Source: Rotaria socialis (Eukaryota; Rotifera; Eurotatoria; Philodinida; Philodinidae). From it: a DNA stretch of 64,000 nucleotides. Below, in pieces: positions 46,886 to 59,727 of the stretch. Position numbers and translations under genes: made by a program. Positions within the stretch are counted from its first letter, which is position 1. Every line of letters begins with the position of its first letter. The DNA lies in the NCBI GenBank assembly GCA_905331475.1, contig CAJNYU010003118.1:36815-100814 (forward strand). Reading direction: 5' to 3'. Under the pieces are notes generated by a model. The model worked only from the letters and a program-made list of their open reading frames with translations, did no database searches and had not been told where the DNA came from.

Positions 46886-47713
46886 TTGAATCTTTTCAAA
46901 AAATAATCAACCACTAGTTCGTGACTATTCTCTGAAAAGATGAAGATTAGCTTCAAAAACATTTTCGATCGAGCTTTCGCAAAGAAATTTTCAAAATACA
47001 AATAATATCTGATAGAAACAAAATATTTTTTTTTCAAAGTTAGTACATCTTCTTCATCTTATTTTGATGAGACTCATTCATAATCTCTAGCTATATAGTT
47101 TATTGAATCCCTGAAGGCGAAAACTTTGTTAGTATCAGATGACTATGCTTTTAAATTGAACACAACAACAACAACAACAACAACAACAAATACTACTACT
47201 AGATATCGGCTAGGTTCACATACTGATTCTCATATTCTGGGGAAAGAAATCATGCATGCTTGTAAATTATGTGAATAGATTAAAAAGTGAGTAATACAAG
47301 AAACAACTTCTATTCTTCGTATTTATGATGAAGAATATACCAAAGCCATGCTATCAACAGTAGCAATAGTTGTATTACCGAGTGAGCATGAAATCAGTAG
47401 ATAATCATGGTATTTATGATCTTCACAGTTGCAGTCATTTGTTTTTAATCTTAAGATAGTGCTGCCAAAAGCGCACGTCGTGTTATTACTCTCATGAATT
47501 ATTTAAATGAATTTTCACTTACATTTGTTAAATGAAAAAAGTGGCATTTTACAATTCATTTTTAAAAATTTTTCTGTCTTTCTACGGTACACCCCTCTGA
47601 ATAGGATCAATGTGTTCTATTTGTCCATACAGTGGCCATCATATTCCAGTGAGTCTGTCCAATTTTTACACTCATTTGAATCTTCAAATATTTTATTTCG
47701 AACTCTGACCATT
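46886..47713. other. Intergenic with an (AAC)n microsatellite
   Basis: About nine AAC units lie at 47162-47190, followed by a short ACT run. Nothing else is recognised. Confidence 0.6.
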
Positions 47714-48429
47714 CCCTAGTGAAACATCTTTCCTAGTGAAACATCTTCCCTAGTGAAACATCTTGTAAGTAAGATCTTGGCCAAGATCTTGGGTACAGAT
47801 AAGTGAACAGATCTTGAAAGTTTAGGTACAAGATAACTGTATTATCATGTACCCAAGATCTTATTACAGATCTTAAGTAAGAATTCATAACATCTTGAAT
47901 GATGCATTCTGAAAGTATGTTTGGTATTTTTTCAACATATTTTAATATTAACTATTCCTGACCCGAATAGCTCAAGCAAATCAGATGTTGAGATCTGACC
48001 GGCTTTAAGTTGGTCCGATATTCGCCAGACCAATTTATCGTAGTCCTCTCTCGACCATCGATCGAGATCAGCATCCTCTCAATTAATCAATAGTCGAGAA
48101 ATAGTTTAGAAAAAAACTTATTTTGTAAAGTTATATTTTTGCATGTTCAATCATGTTGCTTATATTCTGTTCTGTATGCATAAAAAAAACGGTGAATGAC
48201 TAGATAGCCTATCTAAATAAACTAATGATGTCGCTTTCTGTTTTACTCAAGATCTTGTGAGATGATAATAGAAAAGAAATCGTTGCCATGATCTTGCTGA
48301 GATCTTAGGTACAGATTTATCAGATAGGACAAGATCTGAACAAGCGAATTATCTTCTAAAGATCTTGATAAGATCTTACCTACCAATCCCAAGATTTCAA
48401 GATCTTACTTACAAGATGTTTCACTAGGG
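47714..48429. mobile_element. MITE with 32-bp inverted ends and triplicated left terminus
   Basis: The unit CCCTAGTGAAACATCTT occurs three times head to tail at 47714, 47731 (one base differs) and 47748, exactly 17 bp apart. From 47748 the sequence extends as a terminal repeat of 32 bases that is perfectly complementary to the right end (48398-48429, ending CACTAGGG). Many AAGATCTTG or AGATCTT palindromes fill the interior, especially near the ends. No coding frame exists. The target duplication is not clear; TT flanks both outer ends. Confidence 0.8.
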
Positions 48430-51177
48430 TTGTGTTCTTCAACAGGAAGAGTAGAACGTATTTTTGAGAAGATATATTCAATTCATCTAATTTTATTGGT
48501 TTCTCTATCAATTTTGATATTATACGCCTTTTTTTAGCTTTCAAATTATTTCAGCGTGTTATTCCTTGAAGGTTTTCTTTTTTTTATCATTATGTATTAT
48601 TAGCTTTCGCAATTTCATCAATATCTTAGTTTCTTCAAGTGTGCCTTATATTATAACGTATTATTAACTCTCAGGATTCTGCCAGCTTCTTGCCTTGCCG
48701 AAGGGTAATTGGATTTTTTCATCAAAGAGAGAACGGAGAAGAAATAACTGAAATAATACGCTAGTATTACATATGCTTAGTGTTCCCGATTTTTGGGCTA
48801 CAATGTGACATATTCTTTAAATAAAGGATAAATGAAAAAGTGACAGGTTGTCGACCACGATTTTCATCATCTACCTCGATCTAGAGGTTTTTACATGATT
48901 ATATAGTCCGTTATTGTCTACACTTCTAGAAACTATATAGTTTTTCTTACTATTATTTACGAAACGATTTCGTCTACTGCAGAACTTTTTGTATTTAAAC
49001 GAAATTTGATTAACTTTTAGATGAACCAATAATTGGAAGACTAGTATTCAATTATCTTAGAAATTTTATGTAAGAATATAAAGTAAAAACTAAACAATAC
49101 AGGAATTCAAAATATCTAGAACAAATGAAAAAATGCTACATTCAGATGATTTTCAGCGACTCAATACAAATGATGGCGGCATATTAGGTATTCGAAATAC
49201 AATATCTGGGTAGAGGCCAACTGAGTCAAAAATCTAGGGTAAAATTATCGGCGGAAAACTGTATTGCCGTATGTCGGATGCTGAAACAATACGACCGTTA
49301 TATAAATTTTTCAACAAGTATCGAAGTTTTTACCAATATGGTATTATACTGTGATACAAATGTTGTGTTGCACAGATGTTAGTTGTAATTCAGTTCTGTC
49401 TCATTAACTCCAAGCCTAAATTGAGGTAATCATTATGATTTCAAGAAATTAAATTCTTTTTAACATATATAATTATATATTAAATAGAACTATGTTCATG
49501 ATTCCCTGGTGAGTTATAAAACCGTTATAACATGGAATCTAATCGAATCTGTTCTATTAAGTATTTGTTTTTAGAGGGAACTAGACTACTGACATTTTTT
49601 ATTCACGGAATTATTGCGCTATTATTTTCACCTGAGTCTCACTAAAATAAACAAGTTTTTAATAAATCTTTTGCACATTAGACACCATCAAGAACAAGTT
49701 AATTAAACGAAAAATGACAGCACCTGTTAAAACTTCAATATGATAGCAAATCGAAGGTATTGATATCAGAATTAGATTTGATTCTACAAAACAAAATGTA
49801 CAGGTGATGTTGATCTTGGGATTAATTCCAAAGTCGATGTAGCACAGTCAAATATTACAACACTAACGGAAGTCATTAATAATGTTTGTTCAGGGATCAA
49901 AAGTTCTCGACAGGTGTGGATCTGATCGCAGTTGAGAATATAGTGAAAATCAACATCGACACACTTGATCATATTGTTGTAAACAATAAGAATTCCTTAC
50001 CAGCCGAAAATTCGGAGAACGATGAATTCCGTCTCTACACTGAAAACAAAAAAGGTCTCATACAAAACCCAAAAAGGTTCCGATTTTTGAAACGAAATCG
50101 AAACCCTTTTAGGTTTCGTAAAAGACAATAATTTTATCCCCTATAAAAAAAAGGGTTTCGCTCTTCATGTTCCATGAAATACGCTACGCAGTATCGGAGA
50201 AAGGTCTCGCTGAATAGTATACTCTACTCTACTACTAAAGCAGTTTGCACCATTATTCAGGGTGTGGGCGTAGGTGTTTCAATCTGGATCATCTCCACAA
50301 CCATATCCATTTAGAATGAGGTCGTATGAAGACTCGTATTTATTCGACAATGTTTCTCTCGATTTCTTTCTAGCAAAAAAAGCTGAAAAATGATCTAATA
50401 CTGATGCTTGTGAACTGCAGAACACGCTTTTGACAATGTCATTGCATTTTTTCGTCGAATGGTCTCATCATAAAAATTCTATATTTATCTGTGATCATCA
50501 CGCCCATTCTTTCGTATAAAATCGAACTTTCCTATAAACTCAATCAAATAATAAAGAATAATTGAAAAATTACTTAAAGATTGAATTTATTTTATCTATA
50601 AACAAGAAAATAAAACTCATTGATTGTTTCTATTCGATTGAATTCTTAAATTTGATTTAATATCATTTGAAATAAATCATTTAGAAAATTTTCTAGTAAA
50701 CACCGAAAAAATATCTATCAAAAATCAGTTCTATTCAATTAAATCAATTTCTTCAAATGACTTTGAAAAAACAATCTTCTATTGAAATTTATCTATTCAA
50801 TATAATTTAAAATGAGTTCCAAATAAATCCGTATATTTAAAATTAAAGTTTTGGTCAATTGAACTATTTTTCAATATTATTTCAAATAGATTTTCATTCA
50901 AACGATCATGAACAAAATTTGAAAACAAAAACAATCGAAACAATGTTTATTATAATCACTTAGCAAAAGATAAGAAATAAATCTCATAAATATGTTTTTT
51001 TTTCTTTGCAAACAAATTAAATTTTCTATACTATCTCGTTTTCAAGGCTATTAGTAACAAAAAGAAAAAGAGAGAGAAAAAAGTCATGCTATTCTTCACT
51101 ATATTTGTTCATCGTCGAATAAGATAATGGAAAAGGATACCATTGTTTTCATTGACGATATCGGTCAATGAAAATTA
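48430..51177. other. Intergenic, AT-rich, with a telomere-like fragment
   Basis: GGGTGTGGGCGTAGGTG lies at about 50260-50276. Short inverted motifs with GGTTTCG/CGAAACC occur at 50080-50165. From 50500 to 51060 the DNA is extremely AT-rich. No gene is supported. Confidence 0.5.
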
Positions 51178-54100
51178 ATGAATAGAGTACATATATATAG
51201 TCTTAGAAAATTAGATATGTGTAGAGAAACAAACATGAAAGATTTATTGGTTCAGCTCGAGGATTTACCTGATGAAATTCTTATGTATATATTTAAAAAA
51301 TTGTCCAATGATGAAGTGCTTTATTCTTTAACGGATGTTAATCAACGACTCAATAGAATTGTACATGATACAATATTTACTCGTTATTTATGTTTACTAG
51401 AATATTGTGCAGACGACAATTCTACCTATCCATTACCAGATCCAATACTTGATCGATTGTGTTCAAAAATTTTACCTGCAATTGGACACCAAATTGAAAG
51501 TCTTTTTCTTGAACGAACATCGATAAAACGTGTTCTTCATGCTACAAATTATCCTCATTTAGTTGATCTTGGTTTATGTAATTTTCACTTCGAAGACGCT
51601 ATGTCTCTGTTTTTTGGTAAGAGATTTTCTTTGATTGATTTCATTCTAGAATTAAGTAGTTACTGGAAAACGAAATGATTTATTTTGAACATACAATTAA
51701 TAGAAAATCAGTTTTGATTTCACTTTTATTTCCTACCAGAGGTCCACCAGACTAACTTTTTGTAGGCTTGACCTGTCGACTTTTTTAACAGTCAATATAA
51801 TAATAATAATATCATATAATCTAAAATTGAATTGTGTTGCAAGTTCATAAGGTCAATGGAACCAAAGTAGATGACATATGTAAGAATTTTCTGAATTAAA
51901 CATTCGAGAAAATATATATAAATTGTTCACTATGTGGTGACGTTCGCTTGTCATATGGGTATCCCACTGTGTAATAATGCGAGTAGGACAAAAAGTCTTG
52001 ACCACAACGTTTTTCCAGTTAATTCTAGTCGTGGAAAGTTATTCATATCTCATTACCAGGCGGCTTCCACTTGAAAGCAGTTGAATTCAAGAAGAAGTTT
52101 ATTAGTGTGAATCTAGATTGTTCAATATAATAGGGTATTTACATTTCGGAGGCGTTGACAGTGCAATATTTCTTTCGATATTTTATATGAATTGAAAAAT
52201 ATTCATATCTGTGGAAATAAAGAAATCGAAAGACATGCATTGGTATTCAAAGAACAATTCGACCTTTGTCAAGCAATGTATCGAATGAATCTGAGAGACA
52301 AGAACATCACTCATATTTTTACAATATCGAGAAGAAGCACTTGCAACAACTACTAAGTCTTCATCAGAAAAGGGTTTTTCAATTCCGTAAAACTTTCTCT
52401 GTCGCACCTGTTTACGCTATACTCGGATCGTCCGATATAGTCACCAAGTATATTAAATCCAGCCGTAGATGGAAACTAGGCTTATTTAACAATCAATCAA
52501 GTATTCAATAAATCTGGCTTTTCTATACTTTGATTGAAATTTTTAAGCGTTTCCAAGTGCTAAAAGAACGAAGCAGATAACACACTGAACAGTGAAATTT
52601 CCCCTAGAGTTATTGTTCTCAGCCATAATTTTTAGTGTTTTTGACTGACGTTTCGCAGATTTAGATCAGAAGTAGAATTTGAATGAAATTTAAATAAATC
52701 CTATGGATCAGTATTTAACATTGAGTAGACTTAAGTGACTTTTAAATCTTTTCATTGGTTTTTTCGTGGAAAAATCATTGCGTTCTCCCTGAAGGTGAAG
52801 TTCAAAAATGATTTACCTAGAAAAGTATTTTCACTGGTGAAAAAATTATGATGCTCCGCGTTGGTACTGGACCTAGGAATCTGCAAAATGACCTTTCTTC
52901 GGCCTCCGTTCTGGTCAATCTTTTCTCTGACTTTGGTTCTGATTTAGATCAAAATCCTTTAGCTCATATATTCAAGAATCAAATTTCATCGCTCTTTATC
53001 AGTTTTGGTACTGGAAACAATTCGTTTCCATTGGAAAGTATCTATTCACTTATATTTTCATTAATTTTGGCCAACTTTACTAATTTACGATGCTTAAAAT
53101 TCAATTCATCTTTATCTTTTAATGACACTACAACTTTTCATGTGCCAGATGAAACTACTATCTCTTCAACTTTATTAGAATTACATGTCAGTGTGGCAGA
53201 TATGACAGACTGTATGTGTATGCTCGATGGCCGTTTTGATCAACTTCGTGTATTTTATATTACTGTTTATAGTAGTCTGCCGAGGTCTCTCAACTTTGAA
53301 CATGAGGTAGGTTATTTTTATTAATATTTCATTTGTTTAAATGAGCTCGTATTTGTTTTCATTTTCAGCAAAAGCTATTACCAAACTTACGGATTTTTTC
53401 TTTTTGCTGCAAGGAGAAGATAAATAATTTTGATGAATCAATTGTGCCACTTCTACGTCGAATGTTAAATTTAGAAGAACTTGATTTAAATATTATAGTT
53501 AAATCTAATGAAAAATTTATTGATGGTGATACATTGAAGAAAGATATTATTATTTATATGCCACGATTATATAAATTCACATTTAATATCTGTTCAACCA
53601 TTGATCATCGTAATCAAACTAATTTCCAGTTAAATAAACATATTGAGAAAACATTTAAATATTTTTCTAATAATCAAATCATAACTTGTATTGATCATTT
53701 TCAAGAAGAAGGATATAGTCAATGTCATATTTATTCATATCCATATAAATTGAAAGTTTACAAGAATATAACAAATAATTTTCGAGGTGGATTATTTACC
53801 AGTGTTACTCAAGTATCATTATATGATGAACGTCCATTTGAACATGAATTTTTTCTTCAAATTCAAAAATCGTTTCCATTTTTGAAAGAATTAACAATAA
53901 AAAATCGAAAAGCACAAAATAATAAACAATATATAAAATCAAATAACGATAATCAAGTATTGTCAATTATTGAATATCACAAACTTACTCGACTTGATCT
54001 TACTAACACTCATGATGATTATGTTGAACTATTTTTATTTGATACGAAAATGTCTTTGCCAAATAATCTTCATCTTTGTGTCGATTATCAAATATTGGAA

Positions 54101-54259
54101 AGAGTGACATACTATTTTACAAGATATATATCACGAAATAATTGTGAAAAACTTGCTGCTCTATATTGTTATCCAGTGGATCGAATCGATGAACGTGTCC
54201 AAAACTATTTTCCTCTTACATGTATCCACCGTGCCGTTGATTTTGTAATATCTAAATAA
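51178..54259 (+). CDS. F-box protein with LRR-like region, three exons and one long intron
   Basis: Exons 51178-51616, 52948-53306 and 53369-54259 join in phase (562 residues). The F-box (about 26-70) reads LEDLPDEILMYIFKKLSNDEVLYSLTDVNQRL. Later segments follow the pattern of bdelloid F-box proteins: PLPDPILDRLC, FKNQISSLFI, FTNLRCLKF, STLLELHVSV, LDGRFDQLRVFYI, then LRRMLNLEELDLN and MPRLYKFTFNI. The start at 51178 is the first ATG; the second at 51235 lies closer to the F-box and is an equally good choice. The first intron is 1331 bp, over ten times the usual size, with donor GTAAGA and acceptor TGATTTAG. The role is substrate recognition by an SCF ubiquitin ligase, by family. Confidence 0.85.
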
Positions 54260-55206
54260 AATATGTCAAAAATAGATCTATTCATACGGAATGAAATCAT
54301 TGAAAGGGACAAAAGAGAATGAATAAAGAAAATAATTTCAAAGAGAAATCAAACGACATATAGTTCCATCCAAATTTGATTGTACAATTGAGAAATAAGC
54401 TTGCATACAACAGATGTTCACAATTGCTTAACTATTTGAATTTTAGATGTCGTTAATTTTCCAGAAACGAGAAAATTATTCTTAATTTTCTGGAATTGCG
54501 AGATAGTCCGTCTGAAAATTTTCAAAGACAAGGTGACGTTTCCCCAACCCTCGCCTAGATATCTGGCTCAAGACTTTTGAATTGTCATAAGTATATATGT
54601 GGAATGAAAATTGTTTACCTCATATTCTTATTTTGGAATTCAGTTTCTCCTTGTTTAGCTAATATTGATTGAACTAAATTTTTTTTGACAATCATTCTGA
54701 ATGAGTAAAATTTTTTAAACAGACGAAAAAATTCTTTCGTTTTCTTTTCTAAAATAAAATTCTCAATTTCTAATGAATTATTTTACATTTTTTTATTTTG
54801 TCCATTCAATGCTTGAATTATTCTATTTAAATATATATATATATTAGATCTTTAAAAAATAGAATAAAATTTTTTTATTGAAAGATAGATGTTTCCTGTT
54901 CATCGAATATGTCAGCTTCATATTCAAGTTCTTTTATTATTATGGGCACATATTATACTCAACATAAATGAAAAAAAAACAGTCGACCAGCAAACATTGG
55001 TATGGGCATCGTTATCAAAGAAGAAAAAAATAAACAAAAGAAAAAATGAAAAAGAATAAGGTTACACTTATTCCCAGGTAACACAATGTCGCTGCCGAGA
55101 AAAGAAAAAATGCTAGTAACAAATAATATCTTGTATATTTAATATTGATGTTGTTGTGCATTCGACAAAGATATTATTGTTGATGATGTTAATGATGAAA
55201 CTGTGA
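54260..55206. other. Intergenic between convergent genes
   Basis: There is a short (TA)n run at 54831-54844. Otherwise it is AT-rich without recognisable features. Confidence 0.55.
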
Positions 55207-56778
55207 TTAGTGATGAAGGTGATGTTTAAAATCAATTAAATATGTCAAAACTATATCAGCACAGCCTAATTGTTGCGTGATTGTTACCCAATTCGAGTCA
55301 TCTTGTTGATTATTATTTGAAAGATGTTGTTCAACATTATTCGGTACACCAAATTTTGATAAAATTTTAAAACATGGTTCTAAATATGATATAGTGTCTG
55401 ATGCATATCGAGCACTTTTTAAAGCATTTGTAAATCGTTGAATTGCTTGAGAAAATGAATCTGGTGTTGATAATTTATCAATAATTGATTGCATTGATAA
55501 TTCATGTTTTGTATCACCATATAATAGTGATGACCATTGTTCAGATGATATATAAAAACCTTTAACATATAAAAGTATTTATTAAATATAACTTGAGCAG
55601 AAAAAAATTATTTGCCATCTTTCATAACCATTTGAATAATGTGCGAATCATATGCACGATGAAGAGTTTCATAATTTTGAAATTCTGATTTAAGTTTCAT
55701 TGACAAAGAGTCGCCATTTCGTTGTACCTAATATAAAAACAAAAACTTCTGATAAAACCACTGCTTTCTTTTTGTTTTTATTGTTGTATATTTACTTGAA
55801 AACAAGATGCACCAGAAAGTAAATTAACAATACGGTTAACACTTGGTTGAATGACATTTGGATCGTTTACTCCTACTTGTAGTACCACAGAATGGACAAG
55901 ATGTTTATTGGATAATGCGGAATGGTCTTTAAGAAATGATACAATTGATTGTAATACTATTTCTTGCATAGCTAAATTAATAAACAATGATTAAGATAAA
56001 AAATATAATTTGGAAAAAAATCAAACCTGGTTCAAGAAATTGACCATGTTGTACACCAATAACTGACCGAAGATTATCTGTTAATTGTTCAGAATTTTGA
56101 CAACAAAGAATAAAATCAATACACATATGTTCACCAAGACTACGTATTGCTTCCACAACTTTTAAACGACTTGCACGATCAATATATTGACTATTTAATA
56201 AGCTAAATATTTTCCGTGTCATTGAATCACTGAATATTGATTGCCATTGTTTATCATTAACTAAAAAATAGTTAAATAAAAAAAATGAAATTAACTTTGT
56301 GTTTTTTCTTCTTACTTATTGGTTTAATTGCAAGTGATATCTTGCCCAAAAGTGATTCTACAGCTTTAAAAGTTAGTTTTGTGTTCTCATCAAATTTCAT
56401 ATAAAATGGGCATTGACCATAACGTTTATCACCACCTTTAGGTAACTATGTTTAAATAAAAAGAAAAACAAAAAGGAAAATTTTTTTTAATGTTTAATAA
56501 TTAATTTAAATATTTACTTTTGATGGATCATAAAGAACAATTAATAATGGATAATTTGTTGGTAATTGATCAATTGGTATATGATTTATTCCAAATGAAA
56601 CTTGATCCTGTGGACATTTTGTTTGATTACGTATTATATCAATACATTGTCGACACATTGTATGACCACATATAGGTAATGTTATTGGACGATACAATGG
56701 ATTTTCATATTCAAAATCATGTGAACATCTAGCACAACGTAAAAACTCCATATAATACGATTCAATTGATTGAGCCAT
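55207..56778 (-). CDS. RC3H1: Roquin-like RING-ROQ protein lacking the CCCH finger, six exons
   Basis: Exons 56778-56518, 56445-56316, 56260-56027, 55971-55796, 55727-55616 and 55559-55207 join in phase to 421 residues. The N-terminal RING has C15, C18, C37, H39, C42, C45, C55 and D58; an Asp as last ligand is characteristic of roquin. The middle and C-terminal parts match the HEPN/ROQ region: [60 protein letters not shown], then [20 protein letters not shown]. Roquins bind stem-loops in mRNA and promote decay, with RING E3 ligase activity. Here the frame ends (DFKHHLHH, stop) just before the place of the CCCH zinc finger and long tail. Intron 5 uses a GC donor (GATG/GCAAAT), confirmed by phase. 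A loss of the C-terminus or a lineage-specific short form are both possible. Confidence 0.86.
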
Positions 56779-57395
56779 TTCTATTCAATATCAAAAAATA
56801 AATAAATAAACAAAATAGTTGTTTTCGTTTTTTTTATAAATAAATAAATCGTACTTACTAGTTTAGATAGATGATTTGTTGCCCACGTGTTGTGATAATG
56901 ATGTCAGGCAAAATTCTTTCTTACTATCACTGTCTATTTAACTAACTGAATGAAGAGACAGATACCAGAGAGAGAAGAAGAGAATGGAGGTGGACGAATA
57001 TGTGTGTTCACTTTCTCTCTCTCTCTCTCTTATTTCTTCTGCTTCCCGTACATGTGATGATGCTTCTAGTACGGATAACACACAAAAGAGAAGTAAACAC
57101 ATAGCTACATGCACTCGTTCGAAAACAAACAGTTGTATTCTTCTTCTCTTCTTTTTCATTTAGAGAAAGAAATGGAGTTGGTTTCATCCGTCGATTGCAT
57201 CGGACGAGTGAAATAGAGAAAAAAAACCTTTTTAAGATCATTGCATTAGTTTTAACAATAGAAATTTTTCAATTGTTATTGCTTTGTTGATATTCTCTCT
57301 CTCATATTGTTGTATAATGAAAAAAATTAAAGATCACAAAAAAAATTCAAAACTGAGAAAAAGCTTTTTTAATGGATGCTTATTAAAATTGATTT
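56779..57395. other. Intergenic, putative promoter of the roquin-like gene, with a (TC)n tract
   Basis: A CT microsatellite lies at about 57010-57030. The frames here read into low-complexity Arg/Glu or Ser and were not accepted. Confidence 0.55.
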
Positions 57396-57614
57396 TTATT
57401 TGGTATCTTTAATAAAATATCCTTTATTAATAAATTCATCACTTGTAGCTAATCGTGCAATTGAATCATCAGCTACAACCATCATTGGAACTGAACCAAT
57501 TAAATCATATGTACTAGTTTTTCCTGTAATTCTTCCTGTTTGTTCATCAGCTATATCCAATTGAACAGCAGCATGATCTGTTGCTGCTATTATTTTATTG
57601 GTTGTAGCATATTT
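57396..57614 (-). pseudogene. RPS21: Ribosomal protein eS21 (RPS21), 5'-truncated fragment
   Basis: The minus frame reads KYATTNKIIAATDHAAVQLD, then GRITGKTSTYDLIGS, DDSIARLATSDEF and an end YFIKDTK before TAA. This matches eS21 from its middle to the C-terminus (the family's RKC-A-NRIIGA-DHA-IQ segment onward). The first codon upstream of the homology (57617-57615) is TGA where an Arg would be expected. Immediately further upstream the sequence becomes telomere-like (CACCCACATCCACACCC). No acceptor AG separates the two, so the 5' part is missing. The ribosomal subunit gene itself must lie elsewhere. It could be a retained gene end after breakage. Confidence 0.75.
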
Positions 57615-57625
57615 TCATGGAATAT

Positions 57626-57670
57626 GGGTGTGGATGTGGGTGTGTATTGATAGCACTAAACCACACCCAC
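57626..57670. repeat. Inverted pair of telomere-like tracts
   Basis: GGGTGTGGATGTGGGTGTG (57626-57644) is followed after 16 bp by CCACACCCAC (57661-57670). It adjoins the truncated eS21 fragment. Confidence 0.65.
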
Positions 57671-58809
57671 ATCAACCTATAAGATTTTATCTGTTCTCCT
57701 CTCTAAGATCCCACCACGAAAAACATGTGATCTTCTTCTTCTGGTACTGAAATGTTTAGTAAACCACAGTACCTGAATAAACTGAAACTACGGATGTGCC
57801 CAATACTTTAGTAATTTCCATTAATTTCAAAGATGCTATCTGCTAGAAATAAGTATTTAAAATATTTAAATATTCCTTTCACTACTTCATGCCAACTATG
57901 ACTCTATGGCGACATGACTAAGATACTTTCATAAGTCTTGCATCTATTTCATACTCGGTATTAGAGATCCCGATGCTTCTTGATGTTAATAACGAATGAG
58001 TACCATAACGGTGGAACAAACTTTTTTATTGAAAAAAGATGAATATATATAGAGGCAATAGGTGTCAGGGAATGAGTAAACAAACGTCGATCAGTCAAGG
58101 AATAAACATATGACTGCAACAGTCGGCTTCAAGATAACGATCGATTCTAATGGACATCTTCCGCTAAACACTCATGAGAATTCTACACTATCATCTTATG
58201 CGCATAGTAACTTTCACCACAATCGAACTTGAAAAAAGCAATTACGTTAAACCGATCACCAATACCGCACTTTCTAAAAACAATAATCACCAAAACACAG
58301 CTTAAAATAATCACTACATATACAATAATACGACGTTGTTTTCAGCCTTCCGAGGCACCCACATTTAAGATGTTATGTATGTGTGTAGACGCTGTTTTCA
58401 GCCTTTCTAGGCACCCACACCCTTCTCCGTAGTTAGTCTCCGTTAAATTTTCATCAATTACGTCGAAAGTATGAGGATGGCAAGACGTGTTTTAGGAGTA
58501 AGTTTCAGACGGTTGGTGTTATGCAGTGAGGAGAACTGAAGTAAGAAATGTTGGGAAAAGTGTGAATTTTCCCTGCATTGGTGCTATGCTCATAATGCCA
58601 GGAGTTCAGTTGTTGAAGCTGAAATTGATTTGGAGTATGGACCTTAGTGGGATGTAATTCTGTAGAAAATTTCGATTGGATTGAATGAATACGTTTTGAG
58701 ATATTGCGTAACCAAAACCGCATTTCGAGAAATTGAACGTTGAAGTTTCAGTTTAATTCAAGTTTCAAGTTCGACGTGTATGTATATGCCTTATATACCC
58801 TATATGCCC
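57671..58809. other. Intergenic with a short direct repeat
   Basis: A 30-bp direct repeat occurs at 58335-58364 and 58391-58420 (TGTTTTCAGCCTT...AGGCACCCACA), whose 3' edge is again telomere-like. No gene is supported. Confidence 0.55.
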
Positions 58810-59727
58810 CAGAGTTGCAACCGGTCGACCGGTCTGGACCGGTTCTCTTTCTTTTATCGAGCACGGACGTATATCTCATCATTTTTCTTCTCGTCCGTAT
58901 CTGATAAAAGAAAGAGAACCGGTTCAGACCAGAGCTGGGGAACTCAATTCAAAAAATGCCCAACTCAACTCAACTCAACTCAACTCAATTTCTGAGTTGA
59001 AATGAATTGAATTGGGGGTGTGTTTTTGAGTTGATGAATTGTCTTGAATTGAATTGGGGGTTTGTTTTTGAGTTGATGAATTGTCTTGAATTGAATGGAG
59101 TATAATTCGGAAATGTCTCTGAATTGAATTGAATTGAGTTGGAAAAATTCTTAGACATCGACGATTTGAGTTGAATTGAATTGAACTTTTCTTTCAATGA
59201 ATTGAATCGAATTGGACACCTTTTTGAGTTGGGTTATCCAGCTCTGGATGCGGTGTATGAGCGAATTCATACAAGAAATACTCGAATCCAGCTCCAAGAT
59301 ATCCTACTTATATTAGACTTCGTCTTACTATAGAAAACGACTTATTTGGAAAAGAAATTATGCCATTCGATGGCCCTTACAGTCCCAGAGCTAGGCAACT
59401 CAATTCAAAAAATGCCCAACTCAACTCAACTCAACTCAGAAATTGAGTTGAAATGAATTGAATTGGGGGTATGTTTTTGAGTTGATGAATTGTCTTGAAT
59501 TGAATTGGGGGTGTGTTTTTGAGTTGATGAATTGTCTTGAATTGAATGGAGCATAATTCGGAAATGTCTCTGAATTGAATTGAGTTGAGATGGAAACGTT
59601 CTTAGAGATCGACGAATTGAGTTGAATTGAATTGAACTTTTCTTTCGATCAATTGAATCGAATTGAACACCTTTTTGAGTTGAGTTGCCCAGCTCTGGTT
59701 CAGACCGGTCGACCGGTTCCAACTCTG
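58810..59727. mobile_element. Outer hAT MITE (142 bp) interrupted by a composite insertion
   Basis: The left end CAGAGTTGCAACCGGTCGAC and the right end GTCGACCGGTTCCAACTCTG are inverted. The flanks are ATATGCCC (58802-58809) and ATATGCCC (59728-59735), a perfect 8-bp target duplication, diagnostic for the hAT class. The element contains an internal palindrome of AACCGGTTCTCTTTC type (58845-58922). It is split by the 768-bp inner insertion; without that and one target copy it is about 142 bp. Confidence 0.9.
58930..59697. mobile_element. Composite hAT MITE: two copies in tandem around 139 bp of unrelated DNA
   Basis: Copy 1 (58930-59246) and copy 2 (59386-59697) each start CAGAGCT(G/A)GG and end CCAGCTCTG and are highly similar, with ACTCA runs and a GAGTTGATGAATTGTCTTGA motif repeated twice. 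The outer flanks are GTTCAGAC (58922-58929) and GTTCAGAC (59698-59705), a perfect 8-bp target duplication. The inner borders (GATGCGGT after copy 1, ACAGTCC before copy 2) do not match. Thus the two copies and the 139 bp between them (59247-59385) moved as one unit into the outer element. Confidence 0.88.

Noticed and set aside
47162-47190. Possible CRISPR-like short repeat
   Set aside because: It is a simple (AAC)n microsatellite without spacers.
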